Source: Alteromonas sp. 5E99-2 (GTDB lineage: Bacteria > Pseudomonadota > Gammaproteobacteria > Enterobacterales > Alteromonadaceae). From it: a DNA stretch of 64,000 bases. Shown in pieces: positions 19,670 to 29,155 of this stretch. The translations under genes were made by a program, and so were the position numbers. The notes below the pieces were generated by a model. The model had not been told where the DNA came from and ran no database searches. It worked only from the letters and a program-made list of their open reading frames with translations. The stretch spans positions 1 to 64,000 of the forward strand of contig NZ_JAFNJE010000004.1 in assembly GCF_017368475.1 (NCBI RefSeq). The letters are read 5' to 3'. The stretch's first letter is position 1. Each line of letters begins with the position of its first letter.

Positions 19670-20571
19670 TAGAAGTATTCTTTTTTATTTTGGAAGGCTG
19701 TTCTGAAATGTTCAATCAGCAATTTTAGTTTTTTATCAGGCTGACGAGTTCTTGGGTGTACAGCAAAAATACCCAATCGCTTGTTAGCGTGCTTTTCCAG
19801 TATCTGAATTAAGCGACCTGATACTAAGTCTTCATGCACTAGCACTCTAGGTAAATAAGCAATACCTAAACTAGCCAGTGATGCTTGTCGCAATCCATCT
19901 AAATTATTAGTATTAAAGCGCCCCTCAACTTTTACATCTTGCGCCACACCGTCAACTTGGAATTTCCACAATTCAGCATTTTTCCCATCATATCGATAAA
20001 CCAAACAATGCCTATTTTTTAGTTCTTCTGGTAACTCAGGTACTCCATGTAAACGCAGATACTCGGGGCTTGCACAAACGATCCATTGAGAATCAATGAG
20101 GCGTCGAGCAATAAGGGATGAATCTTCTAAGTGGGCAGTTCGAATAGCGAGATCATAACCATCACCAATAAGGTCCACAAGATGGTTACTTACTGAGAGT
20201 TCAATATTAACTTTTGGGTGAAGTTGACAAAACGTGGCAGCGGCAATGTTAAGAACGATTTGAGCCGATACAGCAGGTACAGTAACCTTTATTGTACCTT
20301 TTAATTCATTTGCATAACCTGTTACCGCATCTTCTGCATCTTGAAGCGCTAATTTCGCCAGTCTTGCTTTACCGTATAAAGCTTGACCAGCATCAGTCAA
20401 ACTTAACTTACGTGTAGTACGATAGAGTAATTGTATATTAAGGGCTTTTTCTAATCTTCCAATACGTTTACTTACAACCGAGTTGGTTAACTCCAACTTT
20501 TCTGCAACTTTGGAAAAAGATCCATCATCTACAACATGCACAAATAAAAAAATATCATCTGCTTTAACCAT
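19666..20571 (-). CDS. LysR-family regulator, likely of lactate genes
   Basis: About 301 aa from the ATG at 20569-20571; a GAGG sits 6 bases before it, whereas the further TTG at 20583 has none. The N-terminal winged helix-turn-helix has FLFVHVVDDGSFSKVAEKLELTNSVVSKRIGRLE; the rest is the LysR effector-binding domain of the type with SIARRLIDS-like and LGIAYLPRV features. It is divergent from lldP with a short shared intergenic region containing a TTGA-N6-TCAA dyad (20702-20715), the T-N11-A form that LysR proteins bind. Control of lldP-dld-lldD is inferred. Confidence 0.9.
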   Translation of the reverse strand: MVKADDIFLFVHVVDDGSFSKVAEKLELTNSVVSKRIGRLEKALNIQLLYRTTRKLSLTDAGQALYGKARLAKLALQDAEDAVTGYANELKGTIKVTVPAVSAQIVLNIAAATFCQLHPKVNIELSVSNHLVDLIGDGYDLAIRTAHLEDSSLIARRLIDSQWIVCASPEYLRLHGVPELPEELKNRHCLVYRYDGKNAELWKFQVDGVAQDVKVEGRFNTNNLDGLRQASLASLGIAYLPRVLVHEDLVSGRLIQILEKHANKRLGIFAVHPRTRQPDKKLKLLIEHFRTAFQNKKEYFY

Positions 20572-20753
20572 AAAACACCTCAATTATAGCAAAAAAAGAA
20601 AAAAACAATGTCTTTGATGAATGTATATCAATAGCCAAAGCAAGTGTAAAGTTGATTTCACATTGATTTAACCCATTTTTAACATCATTGTTAGTTCAAA
20701 ATTGAAACAAATCAATTGTTTTGCTCATCTGAATTAACTGCCAGGAGATGATT

Positions 20754-22433
20754 ATGAACCATACACTGGGACTTTTAGCTTTATTCCCAATAGCCTTATC
20801 GGCAATACTATTACTCGGACTACAATGGTCAGCGAGAAGGTCCATGCCTATAGTGCTAGCCGTCACGATAATAATGGCTTTGTTCGTTTGGGAAATGTCC
20901 GTAAGCAGAGTTACTGCGTCAATATTACAAGGTTTAATCATTACAGTATCGGTATTATGGATCATCTTTGGCGCGATTGTTCTACTCAATACGCTTAAAT
21001 ACACAGGTGCCATTCAAGTTATACGAATGGGTTTTACTCGAGTGTCGCCGGACCGAAGAATACAAGCTATCATTATTGCATGGTGCTTTGGAACCTTTAT
21101 TGAAGGCGCGTCCGGATTTGGTACTCCCGCAGCTATTGCTGCACCACTCATGGTTGCCATTGGTTTTCCAGCCTTAGCTGCTGTACTTATGGGTATGATG
21201 ATTCAAAGTACTGCTGTTTCATTTGGAGCTGTAGGTACCCCCATAATAATAGGTGTAAATAAAGGTTTAGACACAACAGCTATTTCTGCAACCTTGCAAA
21301 CACACGGCAGTAATTGGGAGCAATTTCTTCAATTGATCACAACTGAAGTTGCCATTATTCACGGTATTGTAGGTACTTTCATGCCTCTTTTAATGGCTAT
21401 AATGTTAACCCGCTTTTTTGGCAAAAATAAAAGTTGGAAAGAAGGCTTTGAAATTTTACCATTTGCGATTTTCGCAGGCTTAACTTTCACCATTCCTTAT
21501 GCCCTAACCGGAATATTTCTTGGTCCTGAATTCCCCTCATTAATGGGAGGTTTAGTCAGCATGACTATCGTAGTTAATGCCGCAAAAAAAGGCTTATTCG
21601 TGCCCAAAACAGTGTGGGATTTTCCGAAGAAAAGTGAGTGGTTAGAAGGGTGGACTGGTAATTTAGAAACTAGAAATGACGACATCCCTGTAAACAGGAA
21701 CCTATCTCCTGTAATCGCTTGGATGCCTTATCTTATCGTAGCGGCGTTATTAGTGTGCTCGCGCGTCTTTGTCGACTTTAAAGCAATACTTACAGGTGTA
21801 ACTCTAAACTTCACCGATATATTTGGCGAAGCGGGTATTAATGCAGGGTTTAGTCCGCTGTATTTACCTGGAGGTATATTAGTAGTTGCTGCGCTCGCAG
21901 CAATTATGATGCAAGGTAAAAAAGGTAAAAAGTTATCAATATTCGGCAAGGCCACAGGCGATTCATTTAAAACTATTATGGGAGCAGGTTTTGTTCTAGT
22001 GTTTACTATTCCTATGGTTCGCCTATTTATTAATTCTAGTGTCAATTTAGCAGACTTACCCAGTATGCCTGTTGCGGGCGCCGAATTATTTGCTTTTATT
22101 TTTGGTGATGCCTTCCCCTTAGTCAGCCCCTCTATTGGTGCATTAGGCGCATTTATTGCGGGTTCCAACACAGTATCGAATATGATGTTTAGCCAGTTTC
22201 AGTACGAGGCAGCTCTAACTTTAGGTATTACCCCTGCCCTTATGGTTGCAACGCAGGCCGTTGGTGCGGCAGCTGGCAACATGATCGCGATTCATAACGT
22301 AGTTGCAGCTTCTGCTACTGTAGGTTTACTCGGTCAAGAAGGAGCAACATTAAGAAAAACAATTTTACCCACTTTATACTATGTTGTTACTGCGGGTGTT
22401 ATCGCGCTAATAGCACTAGCCGTTGTAAGGTAG
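20754..22433 (+). CDS. lldP: L-lactate permease
   Basis: About 559 aa. The ATG at 20754 is preferred because AGGAG (20743-20747) abuts the alternative ATG at 20748. Membrane protein with some 12-14 hydrophobic segments, the first from residue 5. Family motifs include [20 protein letters not shown] and the C-terminal [14 protein letters not shown]. It imports lactate with protons across the inner membrane. It is the first gene of the lactate run and is followed after 19 bases by dld. Confidence 0.95.
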   Translation: MNHTLGLLALFPIALSAILLLGLQWSARRSMPIVLAVTIIMALFVWEMSVSRVTASILQGLIITVSVLWIIFGAIVLLNTLKYTGAIQVIRMGFTRVSPDRRIQAIIIAWCFGTFIEGASGFGTPAAIAAPLMVAIGFPALAAVLMGMMIQSTAVSFGAVGTPIIIGVNKGLDTTAISATLQTHGSNWEQFLQLITTEVAIIHGIVGTFMPLLMAIMLTRFFGKNKSWKEGFEILPFAIFAGLTFTIPYALTGIFLGPEFPSLMGGLVSMTIVVNAAKKGLFVPKTVWDFPKKSEWLEGWTGNLETRNDDIPVNRNLSPVIAWMPYLIVAALLVCSRVFVDFKAILTGVTLNFTDIFGEAGINAGFSPLYLPGGILVVAALAAIMMQGKKGKKLSIFGKATGDSFKTIMGAGFVLVFTIPMVRLFINSSVNLADLPSMPVAGAELFAFIFGDAFPLVSPSIGALGAFIAGSNTVSNMMFSQFQYEAALTLGITPALMVATQAVGAAAGNMIAIHNVVAASATVGLLGQEGATLRKTILPTLYYVVTAGVIALIALAVVR

Positions 22434-22452
22434 AGAGGAAGAGAATTAAACT

Positions 22453-24162
22453 ATGACTGTATCAAATTATTCCTTGATTAATGATTTCGAAGTACTTCTA
22501 GGTAAGGACAAAGTAGCAACAGGAAAACGCAATACCGAACATTTCGTTACAGGATGGCGTTCAGGCAAAGGTGAAGCCCTTGCGGTTGTATTCCCCCAAA
22601 CGCTTTTGGAGTTTTGGCAAGTACTTAAACTTTGTGTTAATGCGGATTGTATTATGGTTATGCAAGCTGCAAATACCGGCTTGACTGAAGGGTCGACACC
22701 CAGTGGGTCTGATTACGACAGAGACGTAGTTGTCATTAACACCTTGGCCATGAGCAAACTAATTTTATTGGATGAGGGAAAGCAAGTAATTAGCCTACCT
22801 GGAACCACACTCCACACACTAGAAAAAGCACTCAAGCCGTTAGAACGCTCTCCTCATTCAGTTATTGGTTCGTCGTGTCTTGGTGCATCTATCGTTGGTG
22901 GCGTTGCAAATAACTCAGGGGGAACTCTAGTTAAACGAGGACCTGCGTACACAGAACTATCTGTCTACGCTTGGGTAAACGCGAAAGGTGAACTCAAGCT
23001 AGTTAACCATTTGGGTATTGAATTAGGCGACACTCCAGAAGAAATACTAACCAATCTGGAAAATGAAATATTCAACAATACTGATATACAATATGACACT
23101 GGCAAAGCATCGGCAACGGATTACGTAGACATACTACGAGACGTAAATGCCAATACGCCAAGCCGCTTTAACGCCGACCCAAACCGATTATATGAAGCTA
23201 GTGGTTGTGCGGGGAAAATAGCGGTATTTGCAGTGAGATTGGATACGTTTTCCAAACCTAAAAAAGAGCAGAGTTTTTACATAGGGACTAATTCACCAAA
23301 AACCTTAGCTAAAATTCGAAAAGATATTCTAAGTTCCTTCAAAGCCATGCCCGAAGTGGGTGAATATATGCATCGAGATATTTTTGATGTTGCGCAAGAT
23401 TATGGCAAGGACACCTTTTTAAGTGTGAAACACTTAGGCACGGATCAACTCCCTAAAATGTTTGCAATGAAAGCGAAAATAGATGTGGTACTGAATCGGG
23501 TACCATTTTTACCCAATTACATCACCGATCGTTTAATGCAAGGGATTGCAAAGCTATTCCCTCAACATTTACCTGAAAGAATGCTTCAGTTTCGTCATCA
23601 GTTTGAACATCATCTTATTCTTAAAATGAGCGATGACGGAATTGAAGAAGCCCGAACTTTTTTAAGCCAATTTTTCGCAGAAGCCCCCTCTTCCGGCAGC
23701 TACTTTGAATGTGAGCCAGATGAAGCAGAAAAGGCATTTTTGCATCGTTTTGCCGCCGCTGGAGCAGCAATTCGTTATCAAACTCTTAACGAAAATAAAG
23801 TAGGCGATATCCTTGCTTTAGATATAGCACTGCGTCGGAATGACGCCGATTGGGTTGAACAACTTCCCGAGGATATCAACCGTGATATAGATAAACGTTT
23901 GTACTATGGACATTTTTTCTGCCACGTTTTTCATCAAGACTATGTATTGAAAAAAGGTGTCGATGCCATGGCTGTCAAAAAGAAGATGCTAACGTTGTTA
24001 GATAACCGAGGTGCCAAGTACCCCGCTGAACACAATGTAGGTCATGTATACCAAGCAGAACCTGCCCTACAAAACTTTTATCGTCAGCTAGACCCAACAA
24101 ATAGCTTTAATCCCGGTGTGGGCAAAATGGAAAAGCACAAGCGTAACTGCGCATGTTGTTAG
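22453..24162 (+). CDS. dld: Quinone-dependent D-lactate dehydrogenase
   Basis: 569 aa, the size of E. coli Dld. It is a peripheral membrane FAD enzyme that oxidises D-lactate to pyruvate and passes electrons to quinone. The FAD-binding part has MQAANTGLTEGSTPSG and IGSSCLGASIVGGVANNSGG; the C-terminal membrane-binding domain follows, and the protein ends in a Cys-rich tail (KRNCACC). Directly after lldP and before lldD, so one operon can handle both lactate isomers. Confidence 0.94.
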   Translation: MTVSNYSLINDFEVLLGKDKVATGKRNTEHFVTGWRSGKGEALAVVFPQTLLEFWQVLKLCVNADCIMVMQAANTGLTEGSTPSGSDYDRDVVVINTLAMSKLILLDEGKQVISLPGTTLHTLEKALKPLERSPHSVIGSSCLGASIVGGVANNSGGTLVKRGPAYTELSVYAWVNAKGELKLVNHLGIELGDTPEEILTNLENEIFNNTDIQYDTGKASATDYVDILRDVNANTPSRFNADPNRLYEASGCAGKIAVFAVRLDTFSKPKKEQSFYIGTNSPKTLAKIRKDILSSFKAMPEVGEYMHRDIFDVAQDYGKDTFLSVKHLGTDQLPKMFAMKAKIDVVLNRVPFLPNYITDRLMQGIAKLFPQHLPERMLQFRHQFEHHLILKMSDDGIEEARTFLSQFFAEAPSSGSYFECEPDEAEKAFLHRFAAAGAAIRYQTLNENKVGDILALDIALRRNDADWVEQLPEDINRDIDKRLYYGHFFCHVFHQDYVLKKGVDAMAVKKKMLTLLDNRGAKYPAEHNVGHVYQAEPALQNFYRQLDPTNSFNPGVGKMEKHKRNCACC

Positions 24163-24240
24163 TGTCGCAAATTAGACGATTGTAAAACTCTATATCAAGG
24201 TGTTTGTTCGCCTTAAAACGCTCCAAAATACAGGTTTAAA

Positions 24241-25389
24241 ATGACAAGATTAAAAAATTGCCACAATTTTCATGATTTTCGAACATTGGCAAAAAAGCGA
24301 TTACCCGGTCCAATATTTCACTATATCGATGGTGGTGCTGATGACGAATCAACGTATCGACGCAATACTGCAGCGTTTGAAAGTTGTGATTTAGTGCCTA
24401 GCGTACTGGCTGGTGTTAAAGATGTGGATCTATCTGTCACTGTAATGGGACAAAAATTAGACATGCCCGTCTACTGTTCACCAACAGCATTACAACGTTT
24501 GTTTCATCACCAAGGCGAACGGGCTGTAGCCAATGCCGCAGAAAAATTTGGAACCCTATTTGGAGTTTCATCATTAGGTACAGTAAGCATTGAAGAGATA
24601 GCCAAACAAATCAACTCGCCTCAAGTCTATCAGTTTTATTTTCACAAAGACCGCGGATTAAATAGAGCTATGATGCAACGTGCAAAAGAGGCTGGTGTAC
24701 AAGTTATGATGCTAACCGTTGATTCTATTACTGGTGGTAATAGAGAACGGGATTTACGCACGGGGTTTTCTATTCCTTTTCAATTGAACCTCAGCGGTAT
24801 ATTACAATTTTTAATCAAACCCATGTGGGGCATCAATTATGTCACCCACGAAAAATTCAGACTACCACAATTAGATGAGCACATTGATATGAGTGGAGGC
24901 GCAACGTCAATTGGCGATTACTTTACTAATATGCTTGAGCCATCTATGAACTGGGATGATGTTGCCGAAATGGTGAAATTTTGGGACGGAGAGTTCTGTT
25001 TAAAAGGTGTAATGAGTAGAGAAGACGCCCGTCGTGCTGTGGATATTGGCTGTACAGGGATTGTCATATCGAATCATGGAGGCCGCCAACTAGATGGTTC
25101 ACGTAGCTCCTTCGATCAACTTGCAGAAATAGTCGAGGAAGTCGGAGATGAAATTGATGTTTTGTTTGATAGTGGAGTGCAACGCGGAACTCATGTTTTA
25201 AAAGCGCTCTCTCTTGGCGCAAAGGCAGTCGGTATTGGACGAATGTATCTATACCCCCTCGCAGCCGCAGGTCAATCAGGCGTAGAAAGAGCGCTTGGAC
25301 TAATGAGAGCTGAGATTGAAAGAGACATGAAGCTAATGGGAAAAACATCAATCGACCAGCTCTCAAGTGATAACCTACGCTTTAGGTAA
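24241..25389 (+). CDS. lldD: FMN-dependent L-lactate dehydrogenase
   Basis: 382 aa. It oxidises L-lactate to pyruvate with electrons going to the respiratory chain. A TIM-barrel FMN enzyme; the catalytic histidine is H279 in SNHGGRQLDG, and the phosphate-binding end has SLGAKAVGIGRMYLYPLAAAG. The gene is 78 bases after dld with its own upstream spacer. Pyruvate from lldD and dld can feed the PEP synthase a few kb upstream. Confidence 0.95.
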   Translation: MTRLKNCHNFHDFRTLAKKRLPGPIFHYIDGGADDESTYRRNTAAFESCDLVPSVLAGVKDVDLSVTVMGQKLDMPVYCSPTALQRLFHHQGERAVANAAEKFGTLFGVSSLGTVSIEEIAKQINSPQVYQFYFHKDRGLNRAMMQRAKEAGVQVMMLTVDSITGGNRERDLRTGFSIPFQLNLSGILQFLIKPMWGINYVTHEKFRLPQLDEHIDMSGGATSIGDYFTNMLEPSMNWDDVAEMVKFWDGEFCLKGVMSREDARRAVDIGCTGIVISNHGGRQLDGSRSSFDQLAEIVEEVGDEIDVLFDSGVQRGTHVLKALSLGAKAVGIGRMYLYPLAAAGQSGVERALGLMRAEIERDMKLMGKTSIDQLSSDNLRFR

Positions 25390-25447
25390 TAGCCCGCGTA
25401 CTATTTTGAGTACAAGCCACTAACAGCTGTTAAAATCAATGTGGCAC

Positions 25448-25741
25448 TTAACTATTATTGCTTCCATTTAAGTCGCCGACTAGGGACTGCCATAAGGCTA
25501 AAACTCGTTTTTGATCGCCGCTTTCTAGTTCATTATTGTCAAACGCACTGTGCAAGCTGGATAGTACCTTTTCATTGAGTAAAGGCAGTGACGCGCCTGG
25601 CTCAACTTCCATTGGTTTAGCAATCACCGCGACATGACCTTGTAAGTAACTGGCAATAAAAAGTTCTTCGTCAGTTCCCGTATCTACCACACTATCCAGC
25701 GCCGATTCCAACGCCATTACTTGATTTAAAAATACAGCCAT
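25448..25741 (-). CDS. yfcL: YfcL family protein
   Basis: 97 aa, unknown function. It matches E. coli YfcL in length and pattern (DELFIASYLQGHVAV, then a C-terminal helix with SGDQKRVLALWQSL). Neighbours in E. coli are mnmC and epmC; here epmC is nearby but mnmC is 17 kb away. It follows the ATP-NAD-kinase-like gene by 4 bases. Confidence 0.85.
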   Translation of the reverse strand: MAVFLNQVMALESALDSVVDTGTDEELFIASYLQGHVAVIAKPMEVEPGASLPLLNEKVLSSLHSAFDNNELESGDQKRVLALWQSLVGDLNGSNNS

Positions 25742-25745
25742 ATTG

Positions 25746-26897
25746 CTATTCCACCAGATATAAAGCTCGGTCGTGATAACCGGTAATAATTGTTATAGGT
25801 CCTTGTAAATTACGATCCACTCTTTCATTTCCCGTGTCGACTCGTAAAGGTCGACCTTCCAATGAATTTAGTTTCAATTTACTTGCCAAAATTAATATAT
25901 TTTGTTTTTCGATTTGTTTTAAAAAGCAAGGACTTAGTTGTTGATTACCTCGGCCAAAAATGTGTCCTTGACCACCTATTACGGTAATCACTAATTTCAC
26001 TTTGTTTTTATGCGTATTCACTAGTTGTTCTAAGTAAGACGCGTCCACATCACTTTTGATACACTCAGATTGATAAACCACATCTACGCCCAAAAGGGAG
26101 TTTGGCAAATTCAACGATGCCATTACTGATGCTAGGGTAGAGCCTGAGCCCATTACATAATAGAAATCGTCTTCTTCGTCCATTATTTCGATGACATCAT
26201 CAACTATGTCTTGAAGAACCAATTCATCGCTTTCTTGGCCCCCCATTTTAACGGCTTGGACGTAATTCAAATGAGACGGCACTCGCATACTACCATAGTG
26301 CTTCGCGATGACTTTACCTTGCCTAAACGCAGATTCATCGATATCCCGCACTTCACCTTCAATTTGGCTTACAGCTTCGCCCCTTAATAGCGCCCTTAGT
26401 ACCTCACCTGCGGCACTAGGTGTGACAGCATAAACACCTGAATGAATCTTGCAGCCTGCGGGAACACCTAGCACTGGGATAGTTTGACCAACACAATGAA
26501 ATACATTCCTTGCAGTACCATCGCCTCCAGCAAAAATTAACACGTCGATTTCTTCTGCGAGCATAGCAATTATTGCGCTTTCAGTATCCGATGCTTCTGA
26601 CTGAGCATGTGTTTGGGAATACACAATTGAAGGCGTTAACCCCAAAGCAGTTAATGTACTCTCTCCCATACTGCCTGAGGCCGTGAAAATCTGAACCTGC
26701 TGTAACTCTTCAACAGCAAGTTTAAGCGCATTACGCATTTTGTCATTGGACAAGCATTGTGCACCTGCACTCAATGCTTGAGCACGAACGTCATGCCCGT
26801 CACTGCCTTTTAGCGCTAATGCCCCGCCAATACCGGCATAAGGGTTAACGACAATGCCAATTTTTAGCCGAGCTTTTGTATGCACTGCATGATCCAA
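25746..26897 (-). CDS. ATP-NAD/AcoX kinase-family protein
   Basis: 383 aa from a TTG, overlapping the thioredoxin gene by 34 bases; a GTG at 26885 would shorten it by four residues. The first strand is KIGIVVNPYAGIGGALALKGSDG, followed by the NAD-kinase-type core FAGGDGTARNVFHCV, which holds the GGDG nucleotide-binding motif. The C-terminal half has the family-specific YVMGSGSTLASVMA and GGQGHIFGRGNQQLSP segments. This branch of the NAD/diacylglycerol-kinase superfamily has no well-settled substrate. Same-strand neighbours trxC and yfcL suggest one transcript. Confidence 0.85.
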   Translation of the reverse strand: MDHAVHTKARLKIGIVVNPYAGIGGALALKGSDGHDVRAQALSAGAQCLSNDKMRNALKLAVEELQQVQIFTASGSMGESTLTALGLTPSIVYSQTHAQSEASDTESAIIAMLAEEIDVLIFAGGDGTARNVFHCVGQTIPVLGVPAGCKIHSGVYAVTPSAAGEVLRALLRGEAVSQIEGEVRDIDESAFRQGKVIAKHYGSMRVPSHLNYVQAVKMGGQESDELVLQDIVDDVIEIMDEEDDFYYVMGSGSTLASVMASLNLPNSLLGVDVVYQSECIKSDVDASYLEQLVNTHKNKVKLVITVIGGQGHIFGRGNQQLSPCFLKQIEKQNILILASKLKLNSLEGRPLRVDTGNERVDRNLQGPITIITGYHDRALYLVE

Positions 26898-27295
26898 TTT
26901 TTTAATTGCTGCTCGCTCAGCCCTCCAGACATTCTGTCAATTTCTTTGCCGTGATGGAAAAAGATCAAGGTTGGAATGCTACGGATAGACGCTTCTGCAG
27001 AAATCCGTTGCGCTTGTTCAGTGTTAACTTTGGCAAATAATACTGTTTCTGACTGCCTAGCGACACTAGTAAATACGGGAGCCATAGCTTGACAAGGTCC
27101 ACACCAACTCGCCCAAAAATCCACAATTACAGGTAAATCATTTTTTTGAATATAATGCGCATAAGTACTATCGGTTAGCGCTACGGGTTCGCCTGAAAAC
27201 ACGTTATTTTGACACTTTCCACAACGCGCTTGGGTATGGTCTTTATCTTCAGGTATGCGATTAATCGCAAAACATTCTGAGCAAGCTAAATGCAT
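26864..27295 (-). CDS. trxC: Thioredoxin 2 with zinc-finger N-terminus
   Basis: About 143 aa from the ATG at 27293-27295 (AGGAA five bases upstream); the open frame goes nine codons further. The N-terminal CxxC pairs C5-C8 and C25-C28 can bind zinc, as in TrxC. The thioredoxin active site is WCGPC with C65 and C68, followed by a cis-proline segment IRSIPTLIFF. It reduces disulfides in the cytoplasm, often under oxidative stress. Confidence 0.93.
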   Translation of the reverse strand: MHLACSECFAINRIPEDKDHTQARCGKCQNNVFSGEPVALTDSTYAHYIQKNDLPVIVDFWASWCGPCQAMAPVFTSVARQSETVLFAKVNTEQAQRISAEASIRSIPTLIFFHHGKEIDRMSGGLSEQQLKNWIMQCIQKLG

Positions 27296-27365
27296 GTATA
27301 TTCCTATTGGATAATTGAGCAATACTGAATTTTATCAGTTTTTGTTTTCAGGCGTTGTCTATTTA

Positions 27366-27887
27366 TTACGCAAGCGAACCGCACATAGACGAAACATTAA
27401 AGGTTTTTTGTAAAGCGTGTATAAAAACTTGAGCGCGAGGAGGAAAACCATTTTCCATATAAACACCAAGTTGGGTTTCAACCGCTTTCGCAAAGGCTTC
27501 GGTGTTGGGCTGTGCCCCATTTAAATTATCTGTGCTGACCCTAAATTTATGATTACTCGCCAGCGAGAATCCCCACTCGATAGCCTGAGGTTTTACCTCA
27601 ACAAGTTCGAACTCTGCTTGCTGTTTTTCATTTCTGCCATCTGGCTCGTACCAGTAGCCGTAATCTGTTTGCAGCCGCCTTTTTTCCCCCGCAAGACACC
27701 AGTGGGCAATTTCGTGTAACGCACTAGAGAAAAAGCCATGAGCAAAAATGATACGGTGGTAAGGTATGTGCTGATCTTGAGGAGCGTAGAGGGGTTCATC
27801 ATCCCCTAATATCAAACGCGTATTGTAGTGTTGAAATGTAACATCAAATAATTCGATTAATTTCCGCACTTTTTCATTTTCTTTCAT
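27366..27887 (-). CDS. epmC: Elongation factor P hydroxylase
   Basis: 173 aa. It matches YfcM/EpmC, which hydroxylates the beta-lysylated lysine of EF-P. The metal-site motif is HEIAHWC with H58, E59 and H62; a later QAEFELVEVKPQA supplies further conserved residues. It lies upstream of trxC on the minus strand. E. coli has it next to yfcL. Confidence 0.92.
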   Translation of the reverse strand: MKENEKVRKLIELFDVTFQHYNTRLILGDDEPLYAPQDQHIPYHRIIFAHGFFSSALHEIAHWCLAGEKRRLQTDYGYWYEPDGRNEKQQAEFELVEVKPQAIEWGFSLASNHKFRVSTDNLNGAQPNTEAFAKAVETQLGVYMENGFPPRAQVFIHALQKTFNVSSMCGSLA

Positions 27888-27998
27888 ATACTTATTAACA
27901 AAAATAAACCAGCTAACTCAGCATTAATGCATAATAGTGTAGCAAAAGTAAGGCACTATCGGCTATGCTAGCGAAGGTGTACAAAAAAGGACAGTTAT

Positions 27999-28706
27999 TT
28001 GCACTCTATCTCCGAACAAATAATAGCGGATCTGCGTAAAACGCAAGCACAACGAGATCTTGCTAAAAAAATGCAAACTCTCGACGCAGTTATTGCTTTA
28101 CAACATTGGCAGTGTCAACGTTTGTTAACCACTCATGCAGAATTAGCAAAACAAGACAAATATAAAGAAGCTATGGCTTTTTTTGTGGATGAGCTTTACG
28201 GCCCCAAAGATTTTAGTCAACGAGATGCCGATATAGTAAAAATTGTGCCTAAACTCGCAGCCTTATTACCTGAAAAAGCAACAAGTGCATTAGCCGATGC
28301 GATAGCCTTAAACACCCTTTCTTTTGATATGGATCTAGATTTAATCCATCACTTAAAAGGGCCTCTCAATCCGACTAACTACGCCCAAGCGTACCGAGCA
28401 ATGGGGCGATTTGAAGACAGGCAACACCAACTTAACACCATTAGCCATCTGGGAAGCCTACTGGCAGATGTAGTAAAGATTCCCGGAGTGTCTATGTTAA
28501 TAAAAGTAGCACGGCAGCCCGCTAGAGCAGCCGGTGTATTGACTCTTCATGAATTTCTAGAGCGAGGCTTTAGGGCCTTTAAAAATATAGGTGATGTAAA
28601 CAGCTTTATTTCTCCGATTATTGCTAAAGAAAGAGAAATCATGCAAACACTGCATAGCGATACTTTTGATGTATCGAATGAAAACCCTATACCCGAATTA
28701 AGCTAA
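27999..28706 (+). CDS. Conserved hypothetical, alpha-helical
   Basis: 235 aa from a TTG preceded by AGGA at a fair distance. Predicted all-helical and soluble; a FFVDELYGPKDFSQRDADI segment looks like the conserved core of a family found beside acyl-CoA thioesterases. No catalytic motif seen. Its stop overlaps the start of the thioesterase gene by one base, so the two are translated together and may work on the same acyl substrates. Confidence 0.65.
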   Translation: MHSISEQIIADLRKTQAQRDLAKKMQTLDAVIALQHWQCQRLLTTHAELAKQDKYKEAMAFFVDELYGPKDFSQRDADIVKIVPKLAALLPEKATSALADAIALNTLSFDMDLDLIHHLKGPLNPTNYAQAYRAMGRFEDRQHQLNTISHLGSLLADVVKIPGVSMLIKVARQPARAAGVLTLHEFLERGFRAFKNIGDVNSFISPIIAKEREIMQTLHSDTFDVSNENPIPELS

Positions 28707-29155
28707 TGACTTCATTCCCGTGGCGTTACGACAACCCTTTTATACTTGAATGGCAGATTCAAGAAGAACACATCGACCATTATGGCCACGCCAATAATGT
28801 AGCTTATATTGCACAATTGGAAAAAACAGCGTGGGCCCATTCAAATAATTTAGGCCTAACGATTGAGCAATATAAAGCTCTAGATAGGGCTATGGTTGTG
28901 AAGTCACATAATGTGGACTATCTATTGCCCTGCAATCTCAATGAAACTCTTTTATGCGCAACATGGGTTGTACAGTGCAGTAAGAAAATTAAGCTAAAAC
29001 GCAAATTTCAGTATCTTTGTACCCAAAGAAAGAAAATCGTTTTTGAAGCTGAAACCTTGTTTGTTTGTATCGCGTTATCTTCCGGTCGTCCAACTCGTAT
29101 GCCTACGATTTTTGAAGACGTGTACGGCGGAGCCTGTATTGGAGAAGTTCAGTGA
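28706..29155 (+). CDS. Acyl-CoA thioesterase, hot-dog fold
   Basis: 149 aa, the 4HBT/YbgC-FadM type. The active-site region is EEHIDHYGHANNVAYIAQLE, with the Asp and the HxNN pattern of the family. It hydrolyses acyl-CoA thioesters; the chain length preferred cannot be read from sequence. It overlaps both neighbours (one base before, four after, GTGA), making a tight three-gene operon. Confidence 0.85.
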   Translation: MTSFPWRYDNPFILEWQIQEEHIDHYGHANNVAYIAQLEKTAWAHSNNLGLTIEQYKALDRAMVVKSHNVDYLLPCNLNETLLCATWVVQCSKKIKLKRKFQYLCTQRKKIVFEAETLFVCIALSSGRPTRMPTIFEDVYGGACIGEVQ

